A stretch of 64,000 nt of DNA from assembly GCA_033765305.1 (NCBI GenBank), contig JANRID010000067.1, positions 1-64,000 of the forward strand, read 5' to 3'. Position 1 is the first letter of the stretch, and each line of letters begins with the position of its first letter. Origin of the DNA: RDXT01 sp033765305 (GTDB lineage: Bacteria > Bacteroidota > Bacteroidia > J057). The notes under the pieces are model-generated. The model saw only the letters and a program-made list of their open reading frames with translations, was not told the DNA's origin and ran no database searches. Below are positions 16,601-26,426 of this stretch, one piece after another. The position numbers were made by a program, and so were the translations under genes.

Positions 16601-16735
16601 GACCACCACCCAGCCCGGAATCCAGGCAACCCCCTCCGGCATCGCGAAGCGGGCAGATTTCAGGGAAGGCTGTGCAGACAGGCTCAGCGTCAGGCTGATA
16701 TACAGCAGCAAGGCTGCTCGGCGTGTGGGGTTCAT
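13652..16735 (-). CDS. Secreted subtilisin-like (S8) serine peptidase with T9SS sorting domain
   Basis: This 1027-aa protein has a signal peptide (LLLYISLTLSLSAQ) and a subtilase domain with Asp in VVDSGTELDH, His in DVHGLWVTGIAGA and Ser in GGTSAASPVAA. A beta-rich middle region, a PKD-like segment (YSQPGTYEIRLQVSRNAC) and a C-terminal T9SS type-A domain follow (VYPNPARGVL to GLYLLRI). It should cross the outer membrane through T9SS and be anchored or released after tail cleavage. The second residue pair of the classic HGTH motif is replaced (HGLW), which is tolerated in some clades. The gene ends 7 bp from the convergent DUF3782-like gene. Confidence 0.9.
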   Translation of the reverse strand: MNPTRRAALLLYISLTLSLSAQPSLKSARFAMPEGVAWIPGWVVVKFRTGAPPPALDAALAALKADPPERVFPHVQPPASPADAWGQPMADLSRIYLVKYTADLPIETAVSMLMVQEEVEYAEPWIVHQLMYQPNDPWADTTGGVDFIWYLDQVQARQAWDLARGKDSIVIGVVDSGTELDHADLQDNLARNTGDPPDGIDNDQDGYVDNAAGWDFGGASIGALGDNNPDPGTDVHGLWVTGIAGATTDNGIGIPGICFNCGYLPVKAAPDDSLGIVTAGYPGIVYAADQGAQIINCSWGSPFPSRLGQDVIQYATVNRRAAVVAACGNSTSDTRFYPASYSRVLSVANSSFGDALFANSTYNYAVDLSAPGTGIYSTRGNSGYWAWGGTSAASPVAAAAAALAMSHFPQLTGFQAAQRVRVTTDDTYGVNPAYTDQLGSGRLNVFRALSDPLRPSVRTLRCSAAGRDAVPGPGDTLTLDLALINYLHPAASLHVSVAPAGASQAFVSVLGGEWQAGPLGMMQSLGNSSAFRIRLSPALPYDQRIALKFTYVDAASGYTDFEIVEFDVNPSYRDLTASQLHTTLNSTGNFGFQDFPLNTLGIGARYRFRQNALFEGGFLAGSSNARVSDRLRNGSSRDSDWSISQYAAYGSSGRADQEITARYKDTQSLLLNGIEVRQAAYAFEDSAYQDFVLLEYVIRNARTTTLNNLFAGLYADWDISPYYLPGYSDPFTSNRAGFMAGDQLFYTLDVTGQDPGYYGLGLVRGADFRGRSVVNDGSFTYSNAEKFQALSNNPLVSAGEAGGTSGADVAQFISTGPFSLAAGVQDTAVFALLAGDSQAALAQARVAAQNAYRCRILNEGPNLPFLAADTLVAAGAPLLVSDPNPGLSVRAWSSGAGQSDTARSVSFTYSQPGTYEIRLQVSRNACVRTYTRTVTVSTAASGAGPDGAPAWRVYPNPARGVLHAAPAGAVAGPAEAELLDLAGRSLLQVRQPQGGPMDLPVAGLPAGLYLLRIRTAAGTAVLRAAVE

Positions 16736-16840
16736 AGGCAGGGGTTTCCGCTACGGCTGTAGAACAGCATCAAACTAGAAAAGTTCCTGCGGATTTCCAG
16801 CGCCGGCTTGTCACAAAGTCTTACGTCTGCGGGTTAGGGG

Positions 16841-17040
16841 TAGTGAGTAGTGAGTAGCGGGTGGTGGATAGTGGGTATGTCTAATACGTGCAGGAAAGCA
16901 GCCTGCGGCAAAAAAGCAGCGGCGGACGCCGGTTTTGTACCCAGTACGCAATACCCAATACTCAATACCCAATACTCAATACCCAATACTCAATACCGTC
17001 CGGGCTACTTGTTGATTCAAGCTACTTGCTACTCACCAAA
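16841..17040. repeat. Heptad-repeat tracts in 333-bp intergenic region
   Basis: The left arm reads TAGTGAG, TAGTGAG, TAGCGGG, TGGTGGA, TAGTGGG in 7-bp steps (16841-16875). The right arm contains three perfect copies of the 14-mer ATACCCAATACTCA (16951-16992), that is alternating CCCAATA and CTCAATA heptads, then CTACTTG and CTACTCA units up to 17036. The arms are in opposite orientation. The units are reverse complements of those at 9984-10085. Nothing coding is seen between 16736 and 17068. Confidence 0.65.
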
Positions 17041-17055
17041 GATTCCGTAACTTTA
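17025..17055 (+). promoter_or_regulatory. Promoter of clpP-clpX, adjoining heptad tract
   Basis: TAACTTTA (17048-17055) is one base off the -7 consensus. A CTTG at 17025-17028, inside the heptad tract, lies 19 nt upstream at the -33 position. The ClpP ATG follows at 17069. Confidence 0.45.
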
Positions 17056-17068
17056 CCCGTTCAAGAAC

Positions 17069-17799
17069 ATGAACACCCATATGTCTGCTTCCGAATTCCA
17101 GAAATACGCAACCGGTCACCTCGGCGTCAACAGCCTGACGCTGCACGACTACCAGGCTGCGTCCAACGCCCAGATCCATGCGGCGGTGCCGAATGTGTAC
17201 GGCCTGACCCCCAACATCATCGAAGAGCGGCAGCTCAACGTCATCGCAATGGACGTGTTTTCCCGCCTGATGATGGACCGCATCATCTTCCTCGGCATGG
17301 GCATCAACGACCAGGTGGCCAACATTGTCTCGGCCCAGCTGCTCTTCCTGCAGTCGGTGGATGCCAAGAAGGACATCAGCATCTACATCAACTCCCCCGG
17401 GGGCTCGGTGTACGCCGGCCTGGGCATCTATGACACCATGCAGATCGTGACGCCCGACGTTGCGACGATCTGCACCGGCATGGCTGCCTCGATGGGTGCG
17501 GTGCTGCTCTGCGCAGGCTCTGCCGGCAAGCGCTCCGCGCTGCCCCACGCCCGCGTGATGATCCACCAGCCGATGGGCGGTGCCCAGGGCCAGGCCTCGG
17601 ATATCGAAATCATGGCCCGCGAAATCCAGAAAATCAAGAAGGAGCTCTACCAGATCATCGCCTACCATTCCCAGCAGACGGAGGAAAAGGTATGGGCAGA
17701 CTCCGACCGCGACTACTGGATGTCGGCTCAGGAAGCGAAAGAATACCGGCTCGTGGATGAAGTCCTCGGCCTGCGCAAGGAGAAAGTGAATATGCCTGC

Positions 17800-17803
<4 letters not shown>
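17069..17803 (+). CDS. clpP: ATP-dependent Clp protease proteolytic subunit
   Basis: This 244-aa serine peptidase forms the tetradecameric chamber of the ClpXP protease. The catalytic Ser is in GMAASMGAV, the His in PHARVMIHQP, and the family oxyanion segment reads SIYINSPGGSVYAG. It is slightly longer than E. coli ClpP because of an N-terminal extension (about 35 residues before the first helix) that may include a propeptide. An in-frame ATG at 17081 is an alternative start. The stop overlaps the ClpX start by 4 nt (ATGA), so the two are translationally coupled. Confidence 0.95.
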
Positions 17804-19023
<1,220 letters not shown>

Positions 19024-19053
19024 GCGGGATCTGACTCAGCAGACTGAATATCA

Positions 19054-19085
19054 GCGCCTTCCGGATCGCTCCGGAAGGCGCTTTT
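19054..19085 (+). terminator. Intrinsic terminator of clpPX
   Basis: GCGCCTTCCGG (19054-19064) and CCGGAAGGCGC (19071-19081) form an 11-bp stem with a 6-nt loop, followed by TTTT. It separates clpX from the PHP phosphatase gene. Confidence 0.85.
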
Positions 19086-19161
19086 GCATAGCGGGATAAA
19101 CAAATTGTTAAGCCGTCCGGCGGTGCGCGTTTCTGCGTATGTTGCCGCTGCATTCTCTTCC

Positions 19162-20004
19162 ATGCTCAGAGCCAACTACCATAGCCATTCCAGCTTCTGC
19201 GACGGCCAGGAGGCCCCGGAGGCCTATGTGCAGGCTGCCATTGCCGCGGGCTTCCGCGCCTGGGGCTGCTCCTCCCACGGGCCGGTGCCCTTCGCATCCG
19301 CCTGGAACATGCCGGCGGACCGCCTGCCGGCCTATCTCGCCGAAATCCGCCGCCTGCAGCAGGCCTATGCGCCGCAGATCCAGGTGTATGCAGGCCTTGA
19401 GGCCGACTACATCCCCGGCCAGGCCTCGCCGGCTGCCCTCCGCGCCCAGGGCCTCGACTACGTCATCGGGTCGGTGCACTATGTGGACCGCGACCCCGAA
19501 GGCCGCCCCTGGGAGGTGGACGGATCGCACGAGCGGTTTCTGGAAGGGCTCCAGTCCATCTTCGGCGGCGATGCGCAGGCTGCGGTGGAGCGCTACTTTG
19601 CGCTGACCCGGCTGATGGTGCTCGAAGATGCGCCGGATATCGTGGGCCATCTGGACAAGATCAAAATCCAGGGCGGGCTGTTTTCGGGCCGGGAACCCTG
19701 GTACCGCGAGGCTGTCCGCCAGGTGCTGCTGGCCATCCGGGAGCAAGGCGTGGCGGTAGAGGTCAATACGCGGGGGCTGTACACCGGCAAATCGGCAGAG
19801 CTGTACCCAGCGCCCTGGATCCTGCGCGAGATGCTGGAGCTCCGCATCCCCATCGTCCTCAGCTCCGATGCCCACCACCCGGCGCAGGCCGGCGCCGCCT
19901 TCGAGGATGCGCTGAGCATGCTCCATTCCATTGGCTATGCCTCCGTTCAGATCCTGCATGACGGATTCTGGCAGGATACGGCCCTGGAAGAATGGCTTCC
20001 CTGA
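19162..20004 (+). CDS. PHP-domain histidinol-phosphatase-like protein
   Basis: The 280-aa protein starts NYHSHSSFCDGQ, the first metal-binding motif of the PHP phosphoesterase fold. It continues with a His in SSHGPVPF, AGLEADYIPG, GSVHYVD, VGHLDK and the final SSDAHHPAQAG. This order matches HisK-type histidinol-phosphatases, which release phosphate from histidinol phosphate. No his genes are near, so substrate assignment rests on family only. The start at ATG 19162 is chosen because earlier in-frame codons fall next to the clpX terminator. Confidence 0.8.
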   Translation: MLRANYHSHSSFCDGQEAPEAYVQAAIAAGFRAWGCSSHGPVPFASAWNMPADRLPAYLAEIRRLQQAYAPQIQVYAGLEADYIPGQASPAALRAQGLDYVIGSVHYVDRDPEGRPWEVDGSHERFLEGLQSIFGGDAQAAVERYFALTRLMVLEDAPDIVGHLDKIKIQGGLFSGREPWYREAVRQVLLAIREQGVAVEVNTRGLYTGKSAELYPAPWILREMLELRIPIVLSSDAHHPAQAGAAFEDALSMLHSIGYASVQILHDGFWQDTALEEWLP

Positions 20005-20028
20005 ACCCCGTCACCCAATTCCGCCCCT

Positions 20029-21309
20029 GTGAACCTCACCGAACGCCTCCGCCGCCTGCCGCCTGCTGCATTTGCGGCGGCAGCAGGCCTTGCCGCCTTC
20101 TGCACCTATTCCGCCATGTATGCCTTCCGGAAGCCGTTTACAGCGGCAGCGTTCGAAGGCGGCCCCGTGCTGCTGGGCCTTCACTACAAATCGGCCCTCG
20201 TCATCGCGCAGGTGCTGGGCTACATGCTCTCCAAGTTCATCGGCATCAAAGTCGTGTCGGAAATCTCCGGCGGGCGGCGTGCCGCTGCCCTGCTCGGCCT
20301 CATCGGCATGGCGGAGCTGGCCCTGCTGGGCTTTGCCCTGACACCTGCGCCCTGGAACCTGATCTTCCTCTTTCTCAACGGATTGCCGCTGGGCATGGTG
20401 TTCGGGCTGGTGTTTTCGTACGTGGAAGGGCGGCGCACCACGGAAGTGATCGGCCTGGTGCTGTGCGCCAGCTTCATCTTCGCCTCGGCGCTGGTCAAAG
20501 ATGCCGGGCGCTGGCTGATGGGCCTGGGAGTCAGCGAGTTCTGGATGCCCTTCATGACCGGCCTGCTGTTTACGGTGCCGCTGCTCCTGTCGGTGGGGCT
20601 GCTCGGCAGCCTGCCGCCGCCTTCGGCCGAGGATGAGGCGCTGCGCACCCGCCGCGAGCCGATGACCGGCGCGCAGCGAAGCGCCTTTTTCCTCCGCTTT
20701 GCGCCGGGGCTGGTGCTGCAGATCCTGGTGTACATGCTGCTGACTGCCTACCGCGATTTCCGCGACAACTTCCTCGCCGACATCTGGAACGACCTCCGCG
20801 GCGCGGGCCATCAGGTCAATTTTTCCGCCACCGAAACCTGGGTCTCCGTGGCGGTGCTGGCGGTGCTGATGCTGCTCGTGCTCGTGCGCGACAATGTCAA
20901 AGCCTTGATGATCAATCATCTGGCCGTTTTTGCCGGGGTATGCATTGCAGGTCTTTCCACCTGGGCCTTCGGACAGGGATACCTGAGCGATTATGCCTGG
21001 ATTCTGGCGACGGGATTCGGGACCTATGTCGCCTATATTCCCTTCAATTCCATCCTCTTCGACCGGATGATCGCCGCTTTCCGCTATGTGAGCAATGTCG
21101 GGTTTCTGATCTACCTGGCAGACTCCTTCGGCTACCTCGGCAGCGTAGCTGTGCTGATTTACAAGGACTTCGGCGCAGGAGGCCTCAGCTGGTCAGCGTT
21201 TTTCATCCAGGCCAGCTATGCGCTGGCGCTGCTGGGCGGGGCCGGGGCGCTGCTTTCGGCGGCCTATTATCTGAGGAAATACCGCCAGGAGGTTTCCCGG
21301 CCTGCATAA
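20029..21309 (+). CDS. DUF5690-family MFS-like membrane transporter
   Basis: The 426-aa product has about twelve hydrophobic segments and the opening CTYSAMYAFRKPFTAAAF, which resembles the first helix of sugar-phosphate-type MFS carriers. The full sequence fits the DUF5690 group known mainly from Bacteroidota. The start is a GTG at 20029, since no ATG in frame gives the first helix. The substrate is unknown. It follows the PHP gene by 24 bp and may share its transcript. A bidirectional terminator follows. Confidence 0.75.
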   Translation: MNLTERLRRLPPAAFAAAAGLAAFCTYSAMYAFRKPFTAAAFEGGPVLLGLHYKSALVIAQVLGYMLSKFIGIKVVSEISGGRRAAALLGLIGMAELALLGFALTPAPWNLIFLFLNGLPLGMVFGLVFSYVEGRRTTEVIGLVLCASFIFASALVKDAGRWLMGLGVSEFWMPFMTGLLFTVPLLLSVGLLGSLPPPSAEDEALRTRREPMTGAQRSAFFLRFAPGLVLQILVYMLLTAYRDFRDNFLADIWNDLRGAGHQVNFSATETWVSVAVLAVLMLLVLVRDNVKALMINHLAVFAGVCIAGLSTWAFGQGYLSDYAWILATGFGTYVAYIPFNSILFDRMIAAFRYVSNVGFLIYLADSFGYLGSVAVLIYKDFGAGGLSWSAFFIQASYALALLGGAGALLSAAYYLRKYRQEVSRPA

Positions 21310-21315
21310 ACCGCA

Positions 21316-21356
21316 AAGGGCCGCAGCAGCCGGATGCTCCGGCGCCTGCGGCCCTT
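21316..21356. terminator. Bidirectional terminator between DUF5690 transporter and tig
   Basis: AAGGGCCGCAG (21316-21326) pairs with CTGCGGCCCTT (21346-21356), with an internal CCGG...CCGG extension. The position between two convergent genes fits a shared terminator. Confidence 0.7.
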
Positions 21357-21374
21357 CTGCCGGGATCGCGGAGG

Positions 21375-22754
21375 TCAGGATTGGGTCCTCGCCAGCTCCT
21401 GAAAATCGGAGGCGGCGATCAGCTCTGTCTGGGGCTTGATCCGGCCTGCGAGGAATTCGAACAGCTTGCGGTCGCGCACGCGGCGGTACTGCAGGTTCAT
21501 CAGCTCCTCGTTTTCGCGCACATATTTGAGATACACCTCCTCACTCAGCTGGTTTTCGCCGCGGAAGCGGCCCATCAGCTCGTGCACATACTCATGGAGC
21601 TGCGCTTCCATCTCCTCTTCGCCGACCCGCACTTCGGGATACTCTTCGAGGATCTTGCCGGTGATGAGCGACCAGTGCAGGCTGTCGATGAGGGAGGGGA
21701 ATTCCTTCTCGATGGATTCCGGGGTGGCATTTTCGCCGGTGCGGAGCATCCAGCGGCGCAGGAAATCTTCGGGGAACTCCAGCGGGTGCGCTGCTTTGAG
21801 GGCTTCGCGGAGGCGGTTGCGGTAGAAATTCACCGCATCCTTCTGGTATTCGGCTTCCAGAAATTCGCGCAGGGCGCTGCGCAGGGAGGCCTCATCGGCC
21901 GGCGGCTCTTCGAGCTGCAGGCCGACATGGTCGGCAAGCGACTTGAAGAATTCCGGCGTCATCTCGGCCTTCGTCAGGCGGGTGATGCGGCGCGCCTCGG
22001 CAACGAAGCGCTTGCCTTCCAGCTCTTCGGGGGTGAATTCTTCGAGGAAGAGCGCTGCGAGCGACTGCTCGGGCGTAGCGGCAGCTTCGAGCAGGCCGGT
22101 GACCGGCACCTTGTCGCCGATCTTCATGCCTGCAAACTGCGCAAGAAATTCCTTATTCGGAATCCGGTTGTCGGAGAGGCCCACCATGCGGCTGATGCCG
22201 CCTTCGACCTCGGCGCCGGATTCGTCCGTTTCCGTAATCTGGGCATAGACCAGATCGCCGGTTTCGGATACCTCGGGCGTTTCGATGCCGCCCAGCCGTA
22301 CGCGGTACGTCTCGATTTCCTGGGTCAGGGAGTCTTCGTCCACCGTCACCTCGTACTGCACGGGCAGGGCGGGGAAGTCGAAGTTGAGCGACACATCCGG
22401 TGCCAGGCCGACTTCGAAGATAAAATCGATCGGCTTTTCGCCGTATTCATCGAAATCCTCGGGCGTTTTTTCCTGCTTGGGCATGGGTTCGCCGAGGAGG
22501 CGGAGGTTTTGTTCCTTGATGTAGCCGTCGAGCTGCTGGTTGACGAGCTTGGTGATCGTTTCCACCGCCAGGGACTTGCCGATCATCCGGCGCACGAGGT
22601 TGACGGGGGCTTTTCCGGGGCGGAATCCGGGAATATTGGCGCGGCGCGCCTGATTCTTCAGCTCTTCGTTGATCTGCTCCCTGTAATCTTCAGGTTCAAT
22701 CATCAGGGTAATCTCCGCCGTCAGGGTTCCGGTATTTTCCAGTGTAATGTTCAA
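21375..22754 (-). CDS. tig: Trigger factor (ribosome-associated chaperone, PPIase)
   Basis: This 459-aa protein has the ribosome-binding signature GFRPGKAP near residue 45 and an FKBP-like segment (FVAEARRITRLTKAEMTPEF lies just after it). A C-terminal helical chaperone domain is also present. It binds near the exit tunnel and shields nascent chains. No ATG gives the right start; the TTG at 22754 yields MNITLEN, the usual opening for Bacteroidota trigger factors, and longer frames would run across the tRNA gene. It lies 65 bp downstream of the tRNA on the same strand and may share its promoter. Confidence 0.88.
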   Translation of the reverse strand: MNITLENTGTLTAEITLMIEPEDYREQINEELKNQARRANIPGFRPGKAPVNLVRRMIGKSLAVETITKLVNQQLDGYIKEQNLRLLGEPMPKQEKTPEDFDEYGEKPIDFIFEVGLAPDVSLNFDFPALPVQYEVTVDEDSLTQEIETYRVRLGGIETPEVSETGDLVYAQITETDESGAEVEGGISRMVGLSDNRIPNKEFLAQFAGMKIGDKVPVTGLLEAAATPEQSLAALFLEEFTPEELEGKRFVAEARRITRLTKAEMTPEFFKSLADHVGLQLEEPPADEASLRSALREFLEAEYQKDAVNFYRNRLREALKAAHPLEFPEDFLRRWMLRTGENATPESIEKEFPSLIDSLHWSLITGKILEEYPEVRVGEEEMEAQLHEYVHELMGRFRGENQLSEEVYLKYVRENEELMNLQYRRVRDRKLFEFLAGRIKPQTELIAASDFQELARTQS

Positions 22755-22818
22755 AGCAGTGTAACGGTTAAATGCTCGCGTAGACAGAATGCGCAGATGA
22801 GGCGCTTCAGGTATCCGG

Positions 22819-22900
22819 TGCGGATGAAGGGACTCGAACCCCCAAGCCGTGAGGCACCAGATCCTAAGTCTGGCGTGTCTACCAATTTCACCACATCCGC
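22819..22900 (-). tRNA. tRNA-Leu (UAG anticodon)
   Basis: On the minus strand a 7-bp acceptor stem GCGGATG/CATCCGC encloses a T-arm GGTTCGAGTCC, a long variable arm and an anticodon loop CTTAGGA with anticodon TAG. The discriminator base is A, and the 3' CCA is not encoded. The long variable arm and the anticodon identify it as leucine, reading CUA/CUN codons. Confidence 0.92.
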
Positions 22901-22928
22901 AGACCAGGCGCAATGCCCGAATCAACCG

Positions 22929-22936
22929 CAAAAGTA
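22929..22936 (-). promoter_or_regulatory. -7 element of tRNA-Leu (and probably tig)
   Basis: On the minus strand TACTTTTG is an exact match to TAnnTTTG, 28 nt before the tRNA 5' end. Initiation near 22924 would give a short tRNA leader. Confidence 0.55.
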
Positions 22937-23045
22937 GGAGTTTTTTTTGTAAAGGAAAATTATTGCCGATCTTGAGAAACGGACGGGCGCGCCTCCGCAG
23001 GAGGCCGTCCTGCCGCATTCATGGACGTAATCGAGCCGCACCGAA

Positions 23046-25346
23046 GTGGAAACCCAGCCGAAAACCCTGCAGGGGCACGAGCCGCAGCCAGCCCCTGACT
23101 ATGAGCAGATTATGCTGCGCTCTTACCGGGCGCTGCTGCGCCTGTTCCGGTCGGCTCCCCCTGCCGACAAGGCGCAGATCCGGAAAGCATTCGAGGTGGC
23201 CCGCGACGCGCATCACCACATGCGCCGCAAATCGGGCGAACCCTATATCCTGCATCCGCTGGCGGTCGCCCGGATTGTGGCCGGGGAAATGGGCCTGCTC
23301 GATGCCACCTCCATCATGTGCGCGCTGCTGCACGATGTGGTCGAGGATACGTCCGTCACGCTCGACGAGATCCAGCGGCGTTTCGGAGATACCGTAGCCG
23401 ACATCGTCAACGGCCTGACCAAAATCTCCAGCGCCAATCTGGCCGACAACGTCGTGTCCGAGCAGGCCGAAAACATGCGCAAGATCCTCCTGACGATGTC
23501 CAACGACATCCGGGTCATCCTGGTCAAGCTCGCCGACCGCCTCCACAACATGCGCACCCTCGGCGCCATGCGCCAGGAGAAGATGCTCAAGATTGCCTCC
23601 GAAACCCTGTACATCTATGCGCCGCTGGCCCATCGCCTGGGCCTGTACGAGATCAAGACCGAGCTGGAGGACCTGGCCTTCATGCACAGCCAGCCGGCCA
23701 AGTACACGGAGCTGGCCGAAAAGCTGCGCCACAGCCGCGAGGAGGCGCAGGCCTACATCGACCGCTTCATCCGCGGCATCAAGCTGGCGCTCAGAAGCTC
23801 CGGGCTGCATTTCACGGTGCACAGCCGCTTCAAGTCCATTTACTCCATCCATGCCAAGATGGAGCGCAAGGGGCTGCCCTTCGAGGAAATCTACGACCAG
23901 TATGCGGTGCGCATCATCCTCGAAACGCGCGAAGGCTTCGAGCGCCAGGACTGCTGGACGGTGTATTCCATTGTCTCGGGCCTGTTTCCGCCCAATCCCA
24001 AGCGCCTCCGCGACTGGATTACCGTACCGAAGGAAAATGGCTACGAGGCCCTGCATACTACCCTCAAAGGCCCGGACGGCAAATGGGTCGAGGTGCAGAT
24101 CCGGACCGAGCGCATGGATGAGATTGCCGAACGCGGGGTGGCTGCCCATTGGCGCTACAAGGAAAACGGCGCGGTGCAGGATGATTTCCTGACGGAGTGG
24201 ATTGCCCGCATCCGCGAAATCCTCAAAAACCCCGACGTGGACGCCCAGGAAGCCGTATGGGAATTCAAGCAGAATCTGCTGCCCGACAATGTGTTTGTCT
24301 TCACCCCCAAGGGCGAGATGATCCGCCTGCCTTCGGGGGCTTCCGTGATCGATTTTGCCTACAAAATCCACTCCCATGTAGGGGATACAGCCATCGGCGC
24401 CAAGGTCAACAACCAGGTCATGCCGCTTTCCACGGTGCTGCGCCCCGGCGATCTGGTGGAAATCCTGACCTCGCGCATCGGACGCCCGCGCGAGTCCTGG
24501 CTGCGCATGGCCAAGACGCCCCGCGCCCTGGACCGAATCCGGACCTACCTCAAAAAAGAACGCCAGGAAATCATCGATCAGGGCGAGCGCACCTTCTGGT
24601 GGAAGGCTGGCCGTTACAACATCACCGAGGCCTCCGATCCCAAAATCCGCGAAATTCTCGCCTGGCTCATGCTGCCCGATCTGGAGTCGCTCTACTACGC
24701 CATCGGTGCGCATCAGGTGGACGAGGAGCGGCTCAGCAGCTTCATCGAGTTCAAGCAGGCCGGCAAGCAGCTCGATCCCGAACGCATCGAGCAATGGGAG
24801 CAGCAGCAGCGCTACCTCAATGCCCGCCTCAAGGAGGCCGGCCTGGAGCCCGATGCCCTGGTGCTGGGCGCCGACCGCATGCCCGAGTCGATCGTCGCAG
24901 CCTCCTGCTGCAACCCCGTGCGCGGCGATGAGATCCTGGGCTTCGAGCAGGACGGCAAAATCCGGATCCACCGCATCGGATGCCACGAGGCAACCCGCCT
25001 CATGTCCCAGTACGGCAACCGCATCGTGCGTGTCCGCTGGACCGATCAGCCGCTGGCCGCCGGCGCTCCGGAGGCGGAGAAAAAATTTGCCTTCCTCGCC
25101 GGCATCAAGGTGGTCGGCTACGACAAAAAAGGCATGCTCAGCGATCTGGTCCGCGTCATCTCCAAACGCATGAAGCTCAACATCCGCAAGGTCACGATCG
25201 AATCCCGCGACGGCCTCTTCGACGGCCTCTTCGATGTGTACGTGCGGGATGCCGAAGAGCTCGAAAGCCTGCTGGAGCGCCTGCGCAACGTTCAGAATGT
25301 CAGCATGGTCGCCCGATACGACAGCTCCGTGGAGCAGTGGGGCTAA
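23046..25346 (+). CDS. Bifunctional (p)ppGpp synthetase/hydrolase, RelA/SpoT family
   Basis: This 766-aa protein has an HD hydrolase domain with motifs intact (YILHPLAVA and ALLHDVVEDT) and a synthetase domain (RFKSIYSIHAKM, GYEALHTTL). A TGS domain starts near VFVFTPKGE, and a C-terminal ACT-like domain near IKVVGYDKKGML. With both catalytic halves conserved it should make and degrade the stringent alarmone. The start is a GTG at 23046; no ATG fits. It is divergent from the tRNA-Leu/tig unit and ends 4 bp into the convergent peroxidase gene. Confidence 0.93.
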   Translation: METQPKTLQGHEPQPAPDYEQIMLRSYRALLRLFRSAPPADKAQIRKAFEVARDAHHHMRRKSGEPYILHPLAVARIVAGEMGLLDATSIMCALLHDVVEDTSVTLDEIQRRFGDTVADIVNGLTKISSANLADNVVSEQAENMRKILLTMSNDIRVILVKLADRLHNMRTLGAMRQEKMLKIASETLYIYAPLAHRLGLYEIKTELEDLAFMHSQPAKYTELAEKLRHSREEAQAYIDRFIRGIKLALRSSGLHFTVHSRFKSIYSIHAKMERKGLPFEEIYDQYAVRIILETREGFERQDCWTVYSIVSGLFPPNPKRLRDWITVPKENGYEALHTTLKGPDGKWVEVQIRTERMDEIAERGVAAHWRYKENGAVQDDFLTEWIARIREILKNPDVDAQEAVWEFKQNLLPDNVFVFTPKGEMIRLPSGASVIDFAYKIHSHVGDTAIGAKVNNQVMPLSTVLRPGDLVEILTSRIGRPRESWLRMAKTPRALDRIRTYLKKERQEIIDQGERTFWWKAGRYNITEASDPKIREILAWLMLPDLESLYYAIGAHQVDEERLSSFIEFKQAGKQLDPERIEQWEQQQRYLNARLKEAGLEPDALVLGADRMPESIVAASCCNPVRGDEILGFEQDGKIRIHRIGCHEATRLMSQYGNRIVRVRWTDQPLAAGAPEAEKKFAFLAGIKVVGYDKKGMLSDLVRVISKRMKLNIRKVTIESRDGLFDGLFDVYVRDAEELESLLERLRNVQNVSMVARYDSSVEQWG

Positions 25347-26383
25347 GGCCGGAAGGCCGGGTTCTGCACGAAGGCGGTATCGTTGAGCGTCATCAGGAAG
25401 GCGATGATGTCCGCCTGGTCCTGCGCCGTTATGAGGATATTGTCCATCAGAATGTCCCGGTTGAGGTGGGGCTGGCCGCCGCTGGCGTAGTGCGCCACGA
25501 CTTCCTCCAGGGTGCTCAGGCTGCCGTCGTGCATGTAGGGCGCCGTGAAGGACAGGTTGCGGAGCGTGGGCACCTTGAATTTGCCCACATCCAGCTGGTT
25601 GCCGGTGACGAGGTAGCGCCCCGGGTCCTCATAGAAGTAATACAGGCCGTTGTTTCGGAACTTGCCCTCGGGCTCGTCGAAATTGTAGCCGCCGTGGCAG
25701 TGGAAGCACTCGGCATGCCGCTCGCCCTTCTCGGCGAAGAACAGCTTGTAGCCGCGCCACTCGGCAGGGGTGAACAGCGTGGAGTCGAACCCGCGCTCGA
25801 TGAAGCGGTCGTATTTGCTGCCGTAGCTCAGGAGCGTCCGCTCGAAGGAGGCGATGGCATCGGTTACGGACTTGATGGTCAGCGCACTGTCGCTGAACGC
25901 GTAGATAAAGCGCTCCGGATAGGACGGATGCGCGCGCAGGCGCGCCACGACGGAGTCCACCGGCAGGTCCATCTCCACATGCGCCTCGATGGGGAAGAGC
26001 GCCTGGGTCTCCAGGGCGGGGTTGCTGCCGTCCCAGAAGAAGCTTGTGTGGTAGGCCAGGTTGATGAGGGCGGGCGCATTGCGGGTGCCGGTGCGGCCCT
26101 GCACCCCGATGCTGACGCGGTTGGGGTCGGAAAAGCTCAGCTCCGGCAGGTGGCAGGAGGCGCAGGAAATGCTGCGGTCCCGCGACAGGAGCGGATCATA
26201 GAACAGCGCTTTGCCCAGCTCGACGCGCGCCAGCGTCATCGGGTTGTCGGCAGGCACTGGCAGCGGCGGGAAATGGGCCGGCGTCTGCGGCAGATAGGGC
26301 AGGAGCTTGGGATCCGGCTGCGGGTCCGGTTTGCAGGCGGCCAGGGCAGCGAGCAGGGGGAGCCAGTATCTGAGTCTTTGCAT
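25343..26383 (-). CDS. Di-haem cytochrome c peroxidase/MauG-family lipoprotein (MbnH-like)
   Basis: This 346-aa protein begins with a lipoprotein signal (LPLLAALAACKPDPQ) and has two haem c sites, CASCH and CFHCH, with a distal Met in PYMHDG. The family comprises bacterial cytochrome c peroxidases and MauG/MbnH-type enzymes that oxidise protein tryptophans. The gene directly downstream of an MbnP-like partner (43 bp) suggests MbnH function, forming a kynurenine copper site. The ATG 26383 gives the lipobox; the frame extends 7 codons further upstream. It ends overlapping the RelA/SpoT stop. Confidence 0.85.
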   Translation of the reverse strand: MQRLRYWLPLLAALAACKPDPQPDPKLLPYLPQTPAHFPPLPVPADNPMTLARVELGKALFYDPLLSRDRSISCASCHLPELSFSDPNRVSIGVQGRTGTRNAPALINLAYHTSFFWDGSNPALETQALFPIEAHVEMDLPVDSVVARLRAHPSYPERFIYAFSDSALTIKSVTDAIASFERTLLSYGSKYDRFIERGFDSTLFTPAEWRGYKLFFAEKGERHAECFHCHGGYNFDEPEGKFRNNGLYYFYEDPGRYLVTGNQLDVGKFKVPTLRNLSFTAPYMHDGSLSTLEEVVAHYASGGQPHLNRDILMDNILITAQDQADIIAFLMTLNDTAFVQNPAFRP

Positions 26384-26426
26384 GGTCCGGTGCGTGAATG
26401 GCAAGCGTCCGCGGATCGGTACGCGC

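Noticed and set aside
14993..16762. A 589-codon plus-strand frame opposite the subtilase
   Set aside because: It is a mirror frame of the protease gene with no domain signature and an extreme Gly/Ala/Arg composition.
16951..16997. CRISPR-like array before clpP
   Set aside because: The 14-bp units are contiguous, with no spacers, and break down into 7-bp units. No cas gene is present.
22755..23018. N-terminal extension of trigger factor to 23018
   Set aside because: The extension would be translated from the tRNA-Leu gene and its promoter.
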